Positions 41,778-52,448 of a DNA stretch of 64,000 bases are shown in pieces. Positions within the stretch are counted from its first letter, which is position 1; each line of letters starts with the position of its first letter. A program made the translations under genes and the position numbers. The stretch covers positions 2,862,001 to 2,926,000 of the forward strand of contig CP158972.1 of NCBI GenBank assembly GCA_040429635.1, written 5' to 3'. A model generated the notes under the pieces. That model saw only the letters and a list, made by a program, of their open reading frames with translations, searched no databases and was not told the DNA's origin. The stretch is from Tamlana crocina (GTDB lineage: Bacteria; Bacteroidota; Bacteroidia; Flavobacteriales; Flavobacteriaceae).

Positions 41778-43739
41778 TTAATCTAAAATTATAAACATCG
41801 ATCTTCTGTTTAATTGGTGTTCATCTTCGGTACACTCCACTCCATTGGAACAGCTATTAATTAATCGGGTTTCACCATAACCCTTGGCCGAGAGCCTTTC
41901 TTTACCTACACCTTTGTTGTAAAGCCACTGCATGGTGGATTGTGCCCTACGTTGAGACAGTTTAAGGTTGTAGGCATCGCGCCCTCTAGAGTCGGTATGA
42001 GACTCTATATGAATTTTTAATGTGGGGTATTCGTTTAAAGCTGTTAGAATTTTAGCCAGTTCTATTTCTGCATCTGGGCGAATATTTGATTTATCATAAT
42101 CAAAATAAATGGGTTGAAGCGTTAACCTACAACCTAAATCGTTTGGCGGACAAGAATCGGTCGGTTTCAAATTCATAGGGATATTTAAAGTAATGGGCAT
42201 CTCTATGGTTTTTGGGTTTTTCGGTGTTTCTATTACCTGTTCTTTTGGGTCGTAACCTTCCTTTTTTGCTCTGATCAAATACTGTTCGTTACAATTTAAG
42301 GTAAAGGTAAAGATGGCATCATCTCCAACAACTAGGGTTTCAATTTCTTCATTATTTGAATCAATTAGTGTGACTTCTGCTCCAGGAATGAGGTTTCCTG
42401 TTTTTTCTTCGGTCACCGGGCCTTGTATTACAATTTCGCAATGTTCCCATATTTGATAAATATCGTCGCTTTTACTCCCCTCATCACCGTCTCTGTTGGA
42501 TGCTAAATAGCCTATTCTACCTTCTTTAATAATGAAACTAAAATCGTCCTTAGAGCTGTTTATTGGAGCGGAAAATGTTGAAATCTCACCATGTCCATCT
42601 TCATCTTCAGTTAATTTTGCCGCAAAAATATCCAAGCCTCCCATTCCTGTATGGCCATCACTAGAGAAATAGAGGTTTTTGTCGTCACTAACAAAAGGGA
42701 ACGTTTCGCGAGCGGGCGTGTTAATGACATCGCCCATATTTACAGGGTTGCTATAAATATCTTCTCCCAATATTTTAACATACCAAATATCTGACATACC
42801 ATAGGTGCCGGGCATATCGGAAGCGAAATACAACTTATCTTCGTTAGGGTTCAATGCTGGATGGCCTACGGAATAACTATCGTCGTTAAAAGGCAGTTCT
42901 ATTATATTTCCCCAAGTATCGCCTGTTTTGGTTGCCTTGAAAATTTTCAGCCTTATAACGTGGTCTTTATCCCTTCTTTTTTTACCGTCTAAATAGTTGT
43001 TTCTGGTAAAATACATGGTATTACCATCTTTAGTAAATACAGCTGTTGACTCGTGGTATGGTGAATTTACATTGCCTTTTAAGGCTTTTGCGTTTACCAA
43101 GTTTAAATCTTCATTGGGAGTAGCTTGGTACAGATCTAAAAACGGTTGATTGTCCCAGCCGGATAAATCGACCGACTTACTCTCGAAAGTCCCCATTGAA
43201 CCGCTACTGGATGAAAACACCAAGTTTTCACCATAAAACGCCGGGCCAAAGTCTGAATAATTAGTGTTTACCGCTATTCTTTCTATTTCGAATACCTTAT
43301 CCTGAACACGTTTTTTAAACAAGGTATCGGCTATGTTTTCGTAGGTACTCACGTTTATAGCTGTTCCACCCTTTGCTTTGTATATATCCATCAGTCTTTT
43401 TGATTCTTCCAGTTCCCCCATGGTTTTAAAGCATTTGGCCGCCCTAAAATAGTCAGTGGTTTCCGCTTCTTCCGGAAACTCCTTGGTGATTTGATAGTAC
43501 CATTTGGCCGCACCACTATAATCGCTGTTAAAGTAATAGGTATCACCCAGTTTTCGATAAATTTCAGCAGAGCGATAACCATTATCGACCACTTTTAAGT
43601 AAATTTTTCGGGCATCGATATAATCGTATTTATCGTATTTTTCATTTGCCTTTTCTACTTTGCCTATTTGCCCAAAGGTATTCAGACTAAAAAGAATGGT
43701 GAAAAGGTACAATGTATATTTATTTGTAGTAATGTTCAT
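41778..43739 (-). CDS. OmpA-family protein with PD40 repeats, third gene of the adhesin operon
   Basis: A 653-residue exported protein. After a signal peptide (ends near TFGQ) come TPR-like helices (about 30-120), WD40/PD40-like propeller blades (about 150-420, for example NPNEDKLYFASDMPGTYGMSDIW), a carboxypeptidase-regulatory-like module (430-500) and a C-terminal OmpA domain (about 535-653, IYFDYDKSNIRPDAE, HTDSRG, LSQRRAQS) that binds peptidoglycan. Such proteins accompany PorP/SprF genes in gliding and T9SS loci and may anchor the adhesin machinery to the wall. It starts 11 bases after sprF. Role is inferred from context. Confidence 0.92.
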   Translation of the reverse strand: MNITTNKYTLYLFTILFSLNTFGQIGKVEKANEKYDKYDYIDARKIYLKVVDNGYRSAEIYRKLGDTYYFNSDYSGAAKWYYQITKEFPEEAETTDYFRAAKCFKTMGELEESKRLMDIYKAKGGTAINVSTYENIADTLFKKRVQDKVFEIERIAVNTNYSDFGPAFYGENLVFSSSSGSMGTFESKSVDLSGWDNQPFLDLYQATPNEDLNLVNAKALKGNVNSPYHESTAVFTKDGNTMYFTRNNYLDGKKRRDKDHVIRLKIFKATKTGDTWGNIIELPFNDDSYSVGHPALNPNEDKLYFASDMPGTYGMSDIWYVKILGEDIYSNPVNMGDVINTPARETFPFVSDDKNLYFSSDGHTGMGGLDIFAAKLTEDEDGHGEISTFSAPINSSKDDFSFIIKEGRIGYLASNRDGDEGSKSDDIYQIWEHCEIVIQGPVTEEKTGNLIPGAEVTLIDSNNEEIETLVVGDDAIFTFTLNCNEQYLIRAKKEGYDPKEQVIETPKNPKTIEMPITLNIPMNLKPTDSCPPNDLGCRLTLQPIYFDYDKSNIRPDAEIELAKILTALNEYPTLKIHIESHTDSRGRDAYNLKLSQRRAQSTMQWLYNKGVGKERLSAKGYGETRLINSCSNGVECTEDEHQLNRRSMFIILD

Positions 43740-43750
43740 AATCTGAAGGT

Positions 43751-44686
43751 TTAGAAAAATCTTGGGGTTAGTATACGTTCTGTTTTGTTAAATAGGTCGA
43801 ACCTTAAGAACACTTCGTAAGAACCGTCACTATACTTTTCAATGTCGGTGGTTTGAAAATCGTACCCCATACCTATAAACAACTGGTTGTTAATTTGAAA
43901 TCCGGCCATGGCACTAATGGCAGCATCCCACCTGTAGGCCGCCCCAAGGGTAAATTTCTCATTGAACAAAAAATTAGCAGAAACATCGGCCTGTAAAGGC
44001 GAACCACTTACCCATTTAAACATGGTAGCAGGTTTAAATTTTATATTATCGCTAATATCAAACACGTAACCAGCTATTAAAAAATAGTGCAAACGATCTA
44101 CTGCCAAAACCTCAGCATCAACACCATCTATATTGTCCGAGTTGTAATGCTTAGAGTTTAAAAAATTTGGAACGGATAACCCCAAGTACATTCTATCTGT
44201 ATTGTAATAAATACCCGCCCCCACTTGTGGCTGCACTTTTTTATCTACATTTTGTCCAAAATGTGGGTCGTTATCATCGGCCAGATTCAGCCTAGAGTAG
44301 TCGATATCAAGAAAGTCGAGCCCCCCTTTTAAACCAAATGACAGCCTAGAATTTTCGGCCAGTATTAGCGAATAGGCATAATCTACCACAAAAACAGTAT
44401 TGTTTGAAGGACCTATTTTATCGCTAACAATTGAAACCCCTAAAGCATTTCGTTTATGGTCGCCCAAAGGAGTATTAAAGGTGAAACTTCCTGTTTTTGG
44501 GGAACCGTCAAATCCGGCCCATTGCGTTCGGTACAGCAAACCGAAACCCAACGCATCTCTTGATCCTATATAACCAGAATTAATAATCTGCGTGTTGTAC
44601 ATATACTGCGTGTATTGTGGGTCTTGCTGTGAATATCCTATGCTTACACTCATAAGCAATAAGAGTAGTATTAAATAATATTTCAT
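43751..44686 (-). CDS. PorP/SprF-family type IX secretion membrane protein
   Basis: A 311-residue outer-membrane barrel with a signal peptide (ends near GYS). The opening QQDPQYTQYMYNTQIINSGY, then GLLYRTQWAGFDGSPKTGSF and VVDYAYSLILAENSRLSFG, is diagnostic of PorP/SprF. SprF-like proteins help particular T9SS cargo, chiefly SprB-like adhesins with a type B C-terminal domain, reach the surface. It sits 12 bases after the giant adhesin gene, the classic cargo-plus-SprF pairing. Confidence 0.95.
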   Translation of the reverse strand: MKYYLILLLLLMSVSIGYSQQDPQYTQYMYNTQIINSGYIGSRDALGFGLLYRTQWAGFDGSPKTGSFTFNTPLGDHKRNALGVSIVSDKIGPSNNTVFVVDYAYSLILAENSRLSFGLKGGLDFLDIDYSRLNLADDNDPHFGQNVDKKVQPQVGAGIYYNTDRMYLGLSVPNFLNSKHYNSDNIDGVDAEVLAVDRLHYFLIAGYVFDISDNIKFKPATMFKWVSGSPLQADVSANFLFNEKFTLGAAYRWDAAISAMAGFQINNQLFIGMGYDFQTTDIEKYSDGSYEVFLRFDLFNKTERILTPRFF

Positions 44687-44698
44687 GGTAGTTTGGGT

Positions 44699-47600
44699 TT
44701 ATTTTCTTTTAATGTATAAATATCCTTGGTTAGTTAAGGGGTCTTGATTGGTTCCTCGGCGTGTTAAAATGTAGAAGTAAGTTCCAGTAGGCAACTCTTC
44801 GTTTCTATTGACCGTTACTCGCCCATCAGACAAACCTCTAAACACCTTACCATTAATACCATACCCTTCGGTTTCGTAAACCAACACACCCCAACGGTTG
44901 TAAACTTTAAGGGTGTTATCTGGGTAATTTTCTATCCCTTCTATTAAAAAGAAATCGTTTAACCCGTCACCATCTGGAGTAATACCATTGAAGATTTCAA
45001 AATTGGCCCCCAAAATGCCCGGTAAATTAATTACGGTTTGGTCGTCGGGTTCGCCATCATTATTTATATCTATATCTTCCAAATTATTAGGATCATCTGA
45101 AGTGTCTGTTACTGGATTGCCCAAAACATCTTCTGCAGTTACAGTCGCTTGGTTAGTCACTGTTAAATCAAATAAATCTCCTTCCTCTACGGTATAAACG
45201 GCTGTAAATGTTGTACTATCTGACTCTCCAGATAACAATTGGGCAATAGGACCACCTTGTATTACAATTCCGGGAAGAGGATCCTGAATGTTGATATTAT
45301 AAAGAGTTACCTTCCCTGTATTATACACCGTAAATGTATAAGTTATGGTTTCGCCAACCTGTACTGCGCCACTACCGTTTTCGTCGTTGAACACGCCTAC
45401 TTTTTCAAGTGAAATGGCACTAGGGATACAAAGTGGTGTTTCAGTTGTATCATCTTCCAAAATACTATTGTCATCCGATAAATCACTAACATCAACACCT
45501 AAAGTACTTGTACCAACAACCACTGCTTGGTTGCTTACTAATCCCATATTGATATCGGATTGGGTAATTGTATAATCGGAAGTATATATCCAAGTTTCTG
45601 TAACGTCCAACTCATTATCGGCATCGGTATCGCCAGAGGCCAAGGCCAAGGCTCCGCCCAACAACGGATCGTCCAATACCACATTGGCAATACTCACGTT
45701 TCCTTGGTTAGTCACCGTAAAGGTGTAGGTTATTGTTTCGCCCACATCACTACAACCATCATTATTGGTATCGTTGAATATTGCTGTTTTAATTAAGGCG
45801 ATATCCGAGGATTGACATAAGGTCGTTTCAGTAGTATCGTCTTCAGCAATATTATCATCATCTGATAAATCGCTAACACCTACACCACCTGCACTTGTTC
45901 CCGTTACAGTGGCCTGATTGCTCACTAATCCAATGCTAATATCAGATTGAGTAATCGTATAATTGGAAGTATAAATCCATGTTTCGGCAACATCCAACTC
46001 ATTATCGGCATCGGTATCGCCAGAAGACAAGGCCAAAGTTCCGCCCAATAGCGGGTCGTCCAGCACCACATTGGCAATGCTTACGTTGCCTTGATTAGTC
46101 ACCGTAAAGGTGTAAGTTATCGTTTCGCCTACATCGCTGCAACTATCATTATCGGCATCATTGAAAATACCTGTTTTTATTAGAGCAATACCGGCAGATT
46201 GACACAAGGCTGTTTCTGTGTTTTCGTCTTCAATAATGCTGTCGTTATCCGATAAATCGCTGACATTTAATCCGCTTGCTCCAGTTCCGGTTACTGTAGC
46301 TTGGTTGCTTACCACCCCGGTATCGATATCTGCTTGGTTAATGCTATAATCTGAAGTATAAATCCACGTTTCGATAACGTCCAACTCATTATCGGCATCG
46401 GTATCGCCAGAGGCCAAAGCCAAGGTTCCGCCCAACAGCGGGTCGTCCAAGACCACATTGGTAATGCTTACGTTGCCCTGGTTGGTCACCGTAAAAGTGT
46501 AAGCTATCGTTTCACCCACATTGCTACAACTATCGCCATTGGTATCGTTTAAAACACCTGTTTTTATAAGCGCTATATTGGCCGATTGGCATAAAACCGT
46601 TTCTGTAATATCATCTTCCAAAATGCTATCGTCATCCGATAGGTCACTCACATCTGCCCCCCCCGTACTTGTTCCAGTTACCGTGGCCTGATTGCTTACC
46701 GAACCGGTATCAATATCGGTTTGGGTAATCGTGTAATTAGAAGTATAAATCCACGTTTCGGTAACGTCCAACTCGTTATCGGCATCATCATCACCTGATA
46801 ACAGTGCTATAGACCCACCCAATAGCGGGTCGTCCAGCACCACATTGGCAATACTTACGTTGCCTTGGTTAGTCACCGAAAATGTATAAGTAATCGTTTC
46901 GCCCACATCGCTACAACTATCACCATTAGTATCGTTGAAAACGCCTGTTTTTATAAGCGCTATATTGGCCGATTGGCACAAGGTCGTTTCTGTGTTTTCG
47001 TCTTCAATAATGCTATCGTCATCCGATAGATCGCTCACATTGACACCGCCCTTACTCGTTCCGGTTACGGTGGCTTGGTTGCTCACGGCCCCCGCATCGA
47101 TATCGGTTTGGGTAATCGTATAATTGGAAGTATAGATCCACGTTTCGGTAACGTCCAGCTCGTTATCGGTATCGGTATCGCCAGAAGACAAGGCCAAGGC
47201 CCCGCCCAACATCGGGTCGTCCAGCACAACATTAGCAATACTTACGTTGCCCTGGTTAGTCACCGTAAAGGTGTAAGTTATCGTTTCGCCCACATCGCTA
47301 CAGCTATCGCCATCGGCATTGTTGAAAATGCCTGTTTTTATAAGAGCGATATCTGCTGATTGACATAAGGTAGTTACTGTTGTATCATCTTCTGTAATAT
47401 TATCGTTATCCGATAGGTCAGATACAACAACTCCCAACGAAGACTCCCCACTAACACTTGCCTGATTACTTATTGACCCAAAATCGATATCTGCTTGGGT
47501 TAAGGTATAATTGGCTGTAAACACCCATATCTCGCCTACATCTAAAATATTATCTGTATTTAAATCACCAGAATCTAAGCTAATATCTCCTGCGTTTGGA

Positions 47601-50600
47601 AACATTGGGTCGGTTAAAACCACATTTTGCAAGCCTGTATTACCTTGGTTAGTTACCGTAAATGTATAGGTAAGGGTTTCACTGGCATCGCTGCAATTAT
47701 CGGCATCGGCATCATTTAAAGTTGCTGTTTTTATGATAGCAATGGCAGGTGTTTGACACAAATCGACGGTAGTGCTGTCGTCTTCCAAAACACTATTATC
47801 ATCTGATAAATCTGTTACCGGATTTCCTGAAACGCCTATGGCTTCTACCAAAGCTTGGTTAACCACTTCCGCATTTGTTATATCTCCGCTTGTAATGGTA
47901 TAAGGTACTGAATACACCCAAGTTTCGTTTACATCCAATTCACCGTTGCCATCGTCATCGCCTGTCGGTATAGCTGCAATGGCACCGCCCAACAGCGGAT
48001 CGCTTAAACTTACCGATGTTAGGGTTGTATTTCCTTCATTGGTAACCGTAAATACAAAATCTATAGTGTCATTTTCAACAGCACAACCACTTGGCTCGGC
48101 CGTATTAACACTTCCTTGCTTTATAAGCGCTATGGCCTCTTCTTGGCATAGTGGGGTTACTGTTTGGTCATCTTCCGTAATGCTATCATCGTCTGAGGAA
48201 TCGCTTACAGGGTCTCCTCCCGTGCTTGTTCCAGTTACGGTGGCCTGATTGGTTACCGAGCCAGCATCGATATCATCTTGTGTGATAGTATAGTTTAAGG
48301 TATAAACCCATGTTTCATTAACCCCCAACATATTATCGCCATTATCGCCTGTTGGGACAGCTGCTATATTGCCGCCCAGAAGAGGGTCGTTTATAACTAT
48401 CGTGTTTATGCTGATGTTGCCTTGGTTAGTTAAAGTGAAAGTATAAGTTATGGTTTCACCTACATCGGTACAGCCATCTCCGTTTTCATCGTTAACAACA
48501 CCTTGTTTTACTAAAGCAATTTCTGCTTGGTCACAGAATGTTGTATTGGTGGTATCGATATAAGCACCGTAAACTTCAATAGAATTTATCACCCCAACTA
48601 AAGAACCAACCGTTAATTGCACCTCGTCGAAACTTAGGGTAGTAGTAAACTTTACAACATAAAAACTATCGGTTGTAGTTGGTGTTATATTTACCAGCCC
48701 CAAAGCCTCTAAAGCCAATAAATTATTAGCTGTTTGTTGCTCTTGCTGAACACCATCCAAATAGGTTGTGATGGTTAAAGCATTTAATAAATCTGCTTGT
48801 AATAAATTGTTTGTGTCTCTAATGACGAAACCTGCTTCAGTACCGACAGGGTAATCGGTAAGGACATCTTGTACCGAAATGGAAGCTGTTCCAGCTACAC
48901 CGGCCACAATGTTAATTAATGCAAAATCAGAAGTATCTTCAGAAATGGCATTTACTGCATTGTCGACCTCACAAGCCACACACGCAATGCCATCGGTTCC
49001 GGTGTTATCGTTATTTATAATTACCGAATCGCTTGGGTTTGAAAGCACATAAGGCTCGTCGCAATTAATGGTTCCGGGGCAGAACGATTGTAAAACCATA
49101 CCGTAAACACGGGTGCTTCCTAAATCTAAAGACACCAATTGATTTAATGACAATTGCACCTCATCAAAGGGTTGGGTTGTAATGAACCCCAAACGTATAG
49201 ATTGACTTCCGGTTAACAATAAACCTGAATCTACAGGCACCAATTCGGTAGTGCCCGTTTTAGACTCCACCTGAACACCATCCAAATAGGTGGTTATGGT
49301 TATAGCATCAAGTAAATCGGTGCTTAAAACAGAGGCATTTTCAATATCGAATCCAGCGTAAGTAGTTGCAGGGTAATCGGTAAGTTCATCTTTAAAAGCA
49401 ATAGAGGCTGTTCCTGCTACACCTGCCAATAAATCGATAGTGGCATAATTATTAGGGTTGGAATCTATAGCTCTATTAATATCGTTTACGCCGCCCAATG
49501 TTAACAAACCACCTGTTCCTGTATGTTCTTCAACTACGCGAACTGGAAAATTGGGTTTGGTGAGTCTGGTTACCGTATTGCATTCTAAATCTGGGCCTGG
49601 ACAAAAACTACTGGTTACGGCATGATATATTCTTGTTGTTGACAATACATCGGCTAAACTGGCAATTGAAATTTCAATTTCATCATAATCCATAGTGGAA
49701 TAAAACCCAACATATGATTGGCCCGAACCCAAAATTGGGCTATTTAAAGCTATAAGTGAAGTACTTGTGTTGGTTTCTTGCTGAGCGCCATCGAGGTAAG
49801 TTGTTACGGTTATGGCATTTAATAAGTCTACTTTAAGCAAAGCACTGTTTTCAATCAAAAACCCTGCATAGCCTCCAGATTCAAAAAATTCGCTTACCGT
49901 GTTATCTGTTACTGAAATAGTATGGTACACACCTAAACCCAACGTTGTTGAAATCTCGGCATAATTTGTTACATCGGCATCGTTAATATTATCCAAGCCC
50001 GTTGCGGCTATACCATTGGTATCTTCTGTAACGGTTAAATCGGTAAATCCAGCATGGGTTATCGGCACAGGATTTTCTGTGTTACAGGGCACAGGATATT
50101 GAACACCATCGGTATATATAATGAACTCGGCGGTAGATTGGCAGCCTTCTGCATCGGTTACCGTTACCGAGTAAGTTCCCGCTAATAGTCCAGAAATTGA
50201 CGGGGTAGATTGACCGCCTGGACTCCATGAATATGAATAAGGTGGCGTACCACCTTCTGCACTTACAGAAATTGTTCCGTCGGAAGCACCGATTGCGGTC
50301 TCACTTCCCACCGTACCTTCAATAATAATGGATTTATCTACATAGCTCCCATAAACCTCTAAGCTATTAACAACCCCTACAAGCGAACCTACGGTTAAAC
50401 GCAACTCATCGAATGCCGTGGTGGTTCTAAAACCAACTAAACTAAAACCATCGGTTGATGATGGGGTTATCTCTACCAGCCCTAAAGCTTCTAAAGCTAA
50501 AAGCCCACTTCCTGTTTCTGATTCCTGTTCTTCACCACCTAAATAAGTTGTAACGGTTAAAGAGTTCAACAAATCGACCTGCAATAAATCATTGGTATCT

Positions 50601-52051
50601 CTAATTACAAATCCAGCGTGACTGCTTGAAGGGAAGGTTTCCAACACATTTTTAACTCCAATTGAAGCCGTATTAGCAACTCCTGCTGTTAGATTTATAG
50701 AAGCAAAATCAGTATTATTTTCATTAATAACATGTGTGGTGTTGCCTACCTCACAACCTACACATGCTAAACCATCCACTCCCGTATTTACACTATTAAT
50801 AATTACAGGTTGCGATGGGTTATTTAATACTGTTGCTGTACTGCATTCTAATGTACCTTCGCAAAAGGATTGCAGCACCAAACCATAAACCCTAGTACTT
50901 CCTAAATCTAAAGCAAGAGTTTGCTGAATACTAAGTTGAACTTCATCAAAAGCCAAAGTTGAAACAAAACCTACTTGCCAACGTTGTGTTCCCGTAAACA
51001 ATAGGCCACTATCGACCGACAATAGCTCATCATTACCTGTTTGGCTTTCTTGCAAAACGCCATCTAGGTAGGTTGTTACGGTAACCCCTTCTAATAAGTC
51101 TAAATTTAAAACAGATGTATTTTCTATATCGAACCCAGCATAAGTACCTTCTGGATAATCTACCAACTCATCTTTTACAGCCAAATTACCGGTTGCCAAC
51201 ACACCTGCAGTAAAATCAATACTGGCAAAGGTATTAGCGTTGGAATCTATAGCATTATTGGCATCAATTACACTACCAACACTTAATACTCCACCTATTC
51301 CAGTATGTTCTTCTACTATTCTTGCAGAAAAATCGGGTTTAGCCAAAAGGGTTGGCACGTTGCACTGCAAAACTGGTCCCGCACAAAAACTATTGGTTAC
51401 GGCATGATACACATTTGTTGTGGACAACACTCCTGCCAAACTTGAGATGGAAATTTCAATAGCATCAAAATTTTCAGTTGTATGGAAACCCACATAATAC
51501 TGATTGGCACCTAATAAGGCACTCCCTATTGCAGCTAAAGATGCACTGGTGTTACTTTCTTGTTCTACACCATCCAAATACGTTCTTACCACAACGGCAT
51601 CCAGCAAGTCGGCTTGAAGCACCGAGCTGTTTTCTATTAAAAAACCTGCAAAACTACCTGCTGTATAAAACTCATCGACCGTGTTATCGGTAACCCTAAT
51701 GGTATGGGTAACCCCCAAACCTATTAAGGTTGAAACACTAGCTGAATTTGCTTCATCAGTATCAATCATATTGTCTTCATCAGCAATACCACAACCAACA
51801 ACACAAATACCTGTTGTATTGGTGGAAACCGATAAATCGGAATAGTTTAATGATGTAATCGGTACCGGCAAATCTGTATTACAGGGCACTGTAACCGGTG
51901 GAATAAAATTGCTAATAGCTTCATTTTTATGATTAGCTATTGCATTTGAAGCTACAGAGAGCATTAAAATTAACGCCATAAAAACGATTATGGGCTTTGT
52001 TTTTTTTGAAAATTTAACAAGTAAAGAACTTGTGTAGGTAGTTTTGTTCAT
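44699..52051 (-). CDS. Giant repeat adhesin with gliding-motility (type B) C-terminal domain
   Basis: A 2450-residue exported protein. After a signal-like N-terminus (helix at about 20-40) come two near-identical ~515-residue modules (about 54-570 and 653-1165), separated by an SprB-like repeat (SYSWSPGGQSTPSISGLLAG, SVTVTDAEGCQ). Then come nine tandem ~130-residue DUF11/DUF7507-like beta domains, each starting near CQSANIALIKTG and containing ETITYTFTVTNQGN and VLDDPLLGG. The last ~95 residues are the CHU_C gliding-motility-associated domain (NGITPDGDGLNDFF, YNRWGVLVYE), the type B signal for T9SS export. It leads the operon with SprF and OmpA-family genes. It is presumably a surface adhesin for attachment or gliding; ligand unknown. 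Repeats vary mainly in the middle copies. Confidence 0.93.
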   Translation of the reverse strand: MNKTTYTSSLLVKFSKKTKPIIVFMALILMLSVASNAIANHKNEAISNFIPPVTVPCNTDLPVPITSLNYSDLSVSTNTTGICVVGCGIADEDNMIDTDEANSASVSTLIGLGVTHTIRVTDNTVDEFYTAGSFAGFLIENSSVLQADLLDAVVVRTYLDGVEQESNTSASLAAIGSALLGANQYYVGFHTTENFDAIEISISSLAGVLSTTNVYHAVTNSFCAGPVLQCNVPTLLAKPDFSARIVEEHTGIGGVLSVGSVIDANNAIDSNANTFASIDFTAGVLATGNLAVKDELVDYPEGTYAGFDIENTSVLNLDLLEGVTVTTYLDGVLQESQTGNDELLSVDSGLLFTGTQRWQVGFVSTLAFDEVQLSIQQTLALDLGSTRVYGLVLQSFCEGTLECSTATVLNNPSQPVIINSVNTGVDGLACVGCEVGNTTHVINENNTDFASINLTAGVANTASIGVKNVLETFPSSSHAGFVIRDTNDLLQVDLLNSLTVTTYLGGEEQESETGSGLLALEALGLVEITPSSTDGFSLVGFRTTTAFDELRLTVGSLVGVVNSLEVYGSYVDKSIIIEGTVGSETAIGASDGTISVSAEGGTPPYSYSWSPGGQSTPSISGLLAGTYSVTVTDAEGCQSTAEFIIYTDGVQYPVPCNTENPVPITHAGFTDLTVTEDTNGIAATGLDNINDADVTNYAEISTTLGLGVYHTISVTDNTVSEFFESGGYAGFLIENSALLKVDLLNAITVTTYLDGAQQETNTSTSLIALNSPILGSGQSYVGFYSTMDYDEIEISIASLADVLSTTRIYHAVTSSFCPGPDLECNTVTRLTKPNFPVRVVEEHTGTGGLLTLGGVNDINRAIDSNPNNYATIDLLAGVAGTASIAFKDELTDYPATTYAGFDIENASVLSTDLLDAITITTYLDGVQVESKTGTTELVPVDSGLLLTGSQSIRLGFITTQPFDEVQLSLNQLVSLDLGSTRVYGMVLQSFCPGTINCDEPYVLSNPSDSVIINNDNTGTDGIACVACEVDNAVNAISEDTSDFALINIVAGVAGTASISVQDVLTDYPVGTEAGFVIRDTNNLLQADLLNALTITTYLDGVQQEQQTANNLLALEALGLVNITPTTTDSFYVVKFTTTLSFDEVQLTVGSLVGVINSIEVYGAYIDTTNTTFCDQAEIALVKQGVVNDENGDGCTDVGETITYTFTLTNQGNISINTIVINDPLLGGNIAAVPTGDNGDNMLGVNETWVYTLNYTITQDDIDAGSVTNQATVTGTSTGGDPVSDSSDDDSITEDDQTVTPLCQEEAIALIKQGSVNTAEPSGCAVENDTIDFVFTVTNEGNTTLTSVSLSDPLLGGAIAAIPTGDDDGNGELDVNETWVYSVPYTITSGDITNAEVVNQALVEAIGVSGNPVTDLSDDNSVLEDDSTTVDLCQTPAIAIIKTATLNDADADNCSDASETLTYTFTVTNQGNTGLQNVVLTDPMFPNAGDISLDSGDLNTDNILDVGEIWVFTANYTLTQADIDFGSISNQASVSGESSLGVVVSDLSDNDNITEDDTTVTTLCQSADIALIKTGIFNNADGDSCSDVGETITYTFTVTNQGNVSIANVVLDDPMLGGALALSSGDTDTDNELDVTETWIYTSNYTITQTDIDAGAVSNQATVTGTSKGGVNVSDLSDDDSIIEDENTETTLCQSANIALIKTGVFNDTNGDSCSDVGETITYTFSVTNQGNVSIANVVLDDPLLGGSIALLSGDDDADNELDVTETWIYTSNYTITQTDIDTGSVSNQATVTGTSTGGADVSDLSDDDSILEDDITETVLCQSANIALIKTGVLNDTNGDSCSNVGETIAYTFTVTNQGNVSITNVVLDDPLLGGTLALASGDTDADNELDVIETWIYTSDYSINQADIDTGVVSNQATVTGTGASGLNVSDLSDNDSIIEDENTETALCQSAGIALIKTGIFNDADNDSCSDVGETITYTFTVTNQGNVSIANVVLDDPLLGGTLALSSGDTDADNELDVAETWIYTSNYTITQSDISIGLVSNQATVTGTSAGGVGVSDLSDDDNIAEDDTTETTLCQSSDIALIKTAIFNDTNNDGCSDVGETITYTFTVTNQGNVSIANVVLDDPLLGGALALASGDTDADNELDVTETWIYTSDYTITQSDINMGLVSNQAVVVGTSTLGVDVSDLSDDNSILEDDTTETPLCIPSAISLEKVGVFNDENGSGAVQVGETITYTFTVYNTGKVTLYNINIQDPLPGIVIQGGPIAQLLSGESDSTTFTAVYTVEEGDLFDLTVTNQATVTAEDVLGNPVTDTSDDPNNLEDIDINNDGEPDDQTVINLPGILGANFEIFNGITPDGDGLNDFFLIEGIENYPDNTLKVYNRWGVLVYETEGYGINGKVFRGLSDGRVTVNRNEELPTGTYFYILTRRGTNQDPLTNQGYLYIKRK
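45040..48534 (-). repeat. Nine tandem ~389-bp coding repeats in the adhesin
   Basis: Unit boundaries recur at about 45420, 45815, 46200, 46590, 46975, 47365, 47755, 48150 and 48530, marked by the reverse complement of the CQS codons. Copies four to eight (about 45420-47370) are nearly identical over long stretches; the outer copies diverge. Recombination between copies could change their number. Confidence 0.9.
48553..51890 (-). repeat. Large internal duplication in the adhesin
   Basis: Module A (about 50338-51890) and module B (about 48553-50094) have the same length, about 1.55 kb each, and the same order of sub-blocks, opening VPCNTDLPVPITS and VPCNTENPVPITH. They are separated by about 240 bases encoding the SprB-like repeat. 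Each holds three ~170-residue sub-repeats. Confidence 0.85.
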
Positions 52052-52419
52052 AATGAAAAAGGTTTGGGTTTAACTATATTTTGTATTTCTCTATTTAGTG
52101 TCACTCAAAAACACTAAACAGAAAGAAATCAATTGCTTAAAACAAAAAACCTTAGTCTTAAATACGGATAGAGAGAAGTTAAAATGATCTAGAACTAAGT
52201 TTAAAATCCAAAAGGATTTTTATTCTAGTACGAATAACACAAGTTAAAAAAAACACATATTTCTTACAAATACAAATTAAATGTTGTTTTTTCAACGTAA
52301 TACATCATAAATAATTACAATTTAAACGATTTTAACCTACATTTTATAGCTAACAAATCTTTCACAAAAGAAGCCGAAAAAGTACACTATACATAGGTTT
52401 CTATTGTATTAATAAATAG
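52052..52419. other. ORF-free stretch between adhesin and prfC
   Basis: About 370 AT-rich bases with no gene. Promoters for both divergent units must lie here; only the prfC -7 element is clear. Self-complementary bits (TTTAGTGTCACTCAAAAACACTAAA near 52100, stem TTTAGTG/CACTAAA) lie about 50 bases before the adhesin start and could be an operator or a leader hairpin. Confidence 0.4.
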
Positions 52420-52427
52420 TATCTTTG
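52420..52427 (+). promoter_or_regulatory. -7 element (TATCTTTG) of prfC
   Basis: TATCTTTG fits TAnnTTTG and lies 21 bases before the ATG at 52449. It overlaps the alternative start at 52425 and therefore decides for the shorter protein. Confidence 0.55.
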
Positions 52428-52448
52428 CAACCCATTTGTAAAACAGTT

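Noticed and set aside
45345-48248. Several plus-strand ORFs of 60-100 codons opposite the adhesin
   Set aside because: They repeat with the tandem units and have the composition of antisense shadows of the adhesin gene.
45040-48534. CRISPR-like array in the adhesin region
   Set aside because: The period is about 389 bases, the units are coding on one strand, and there are no short spacers.
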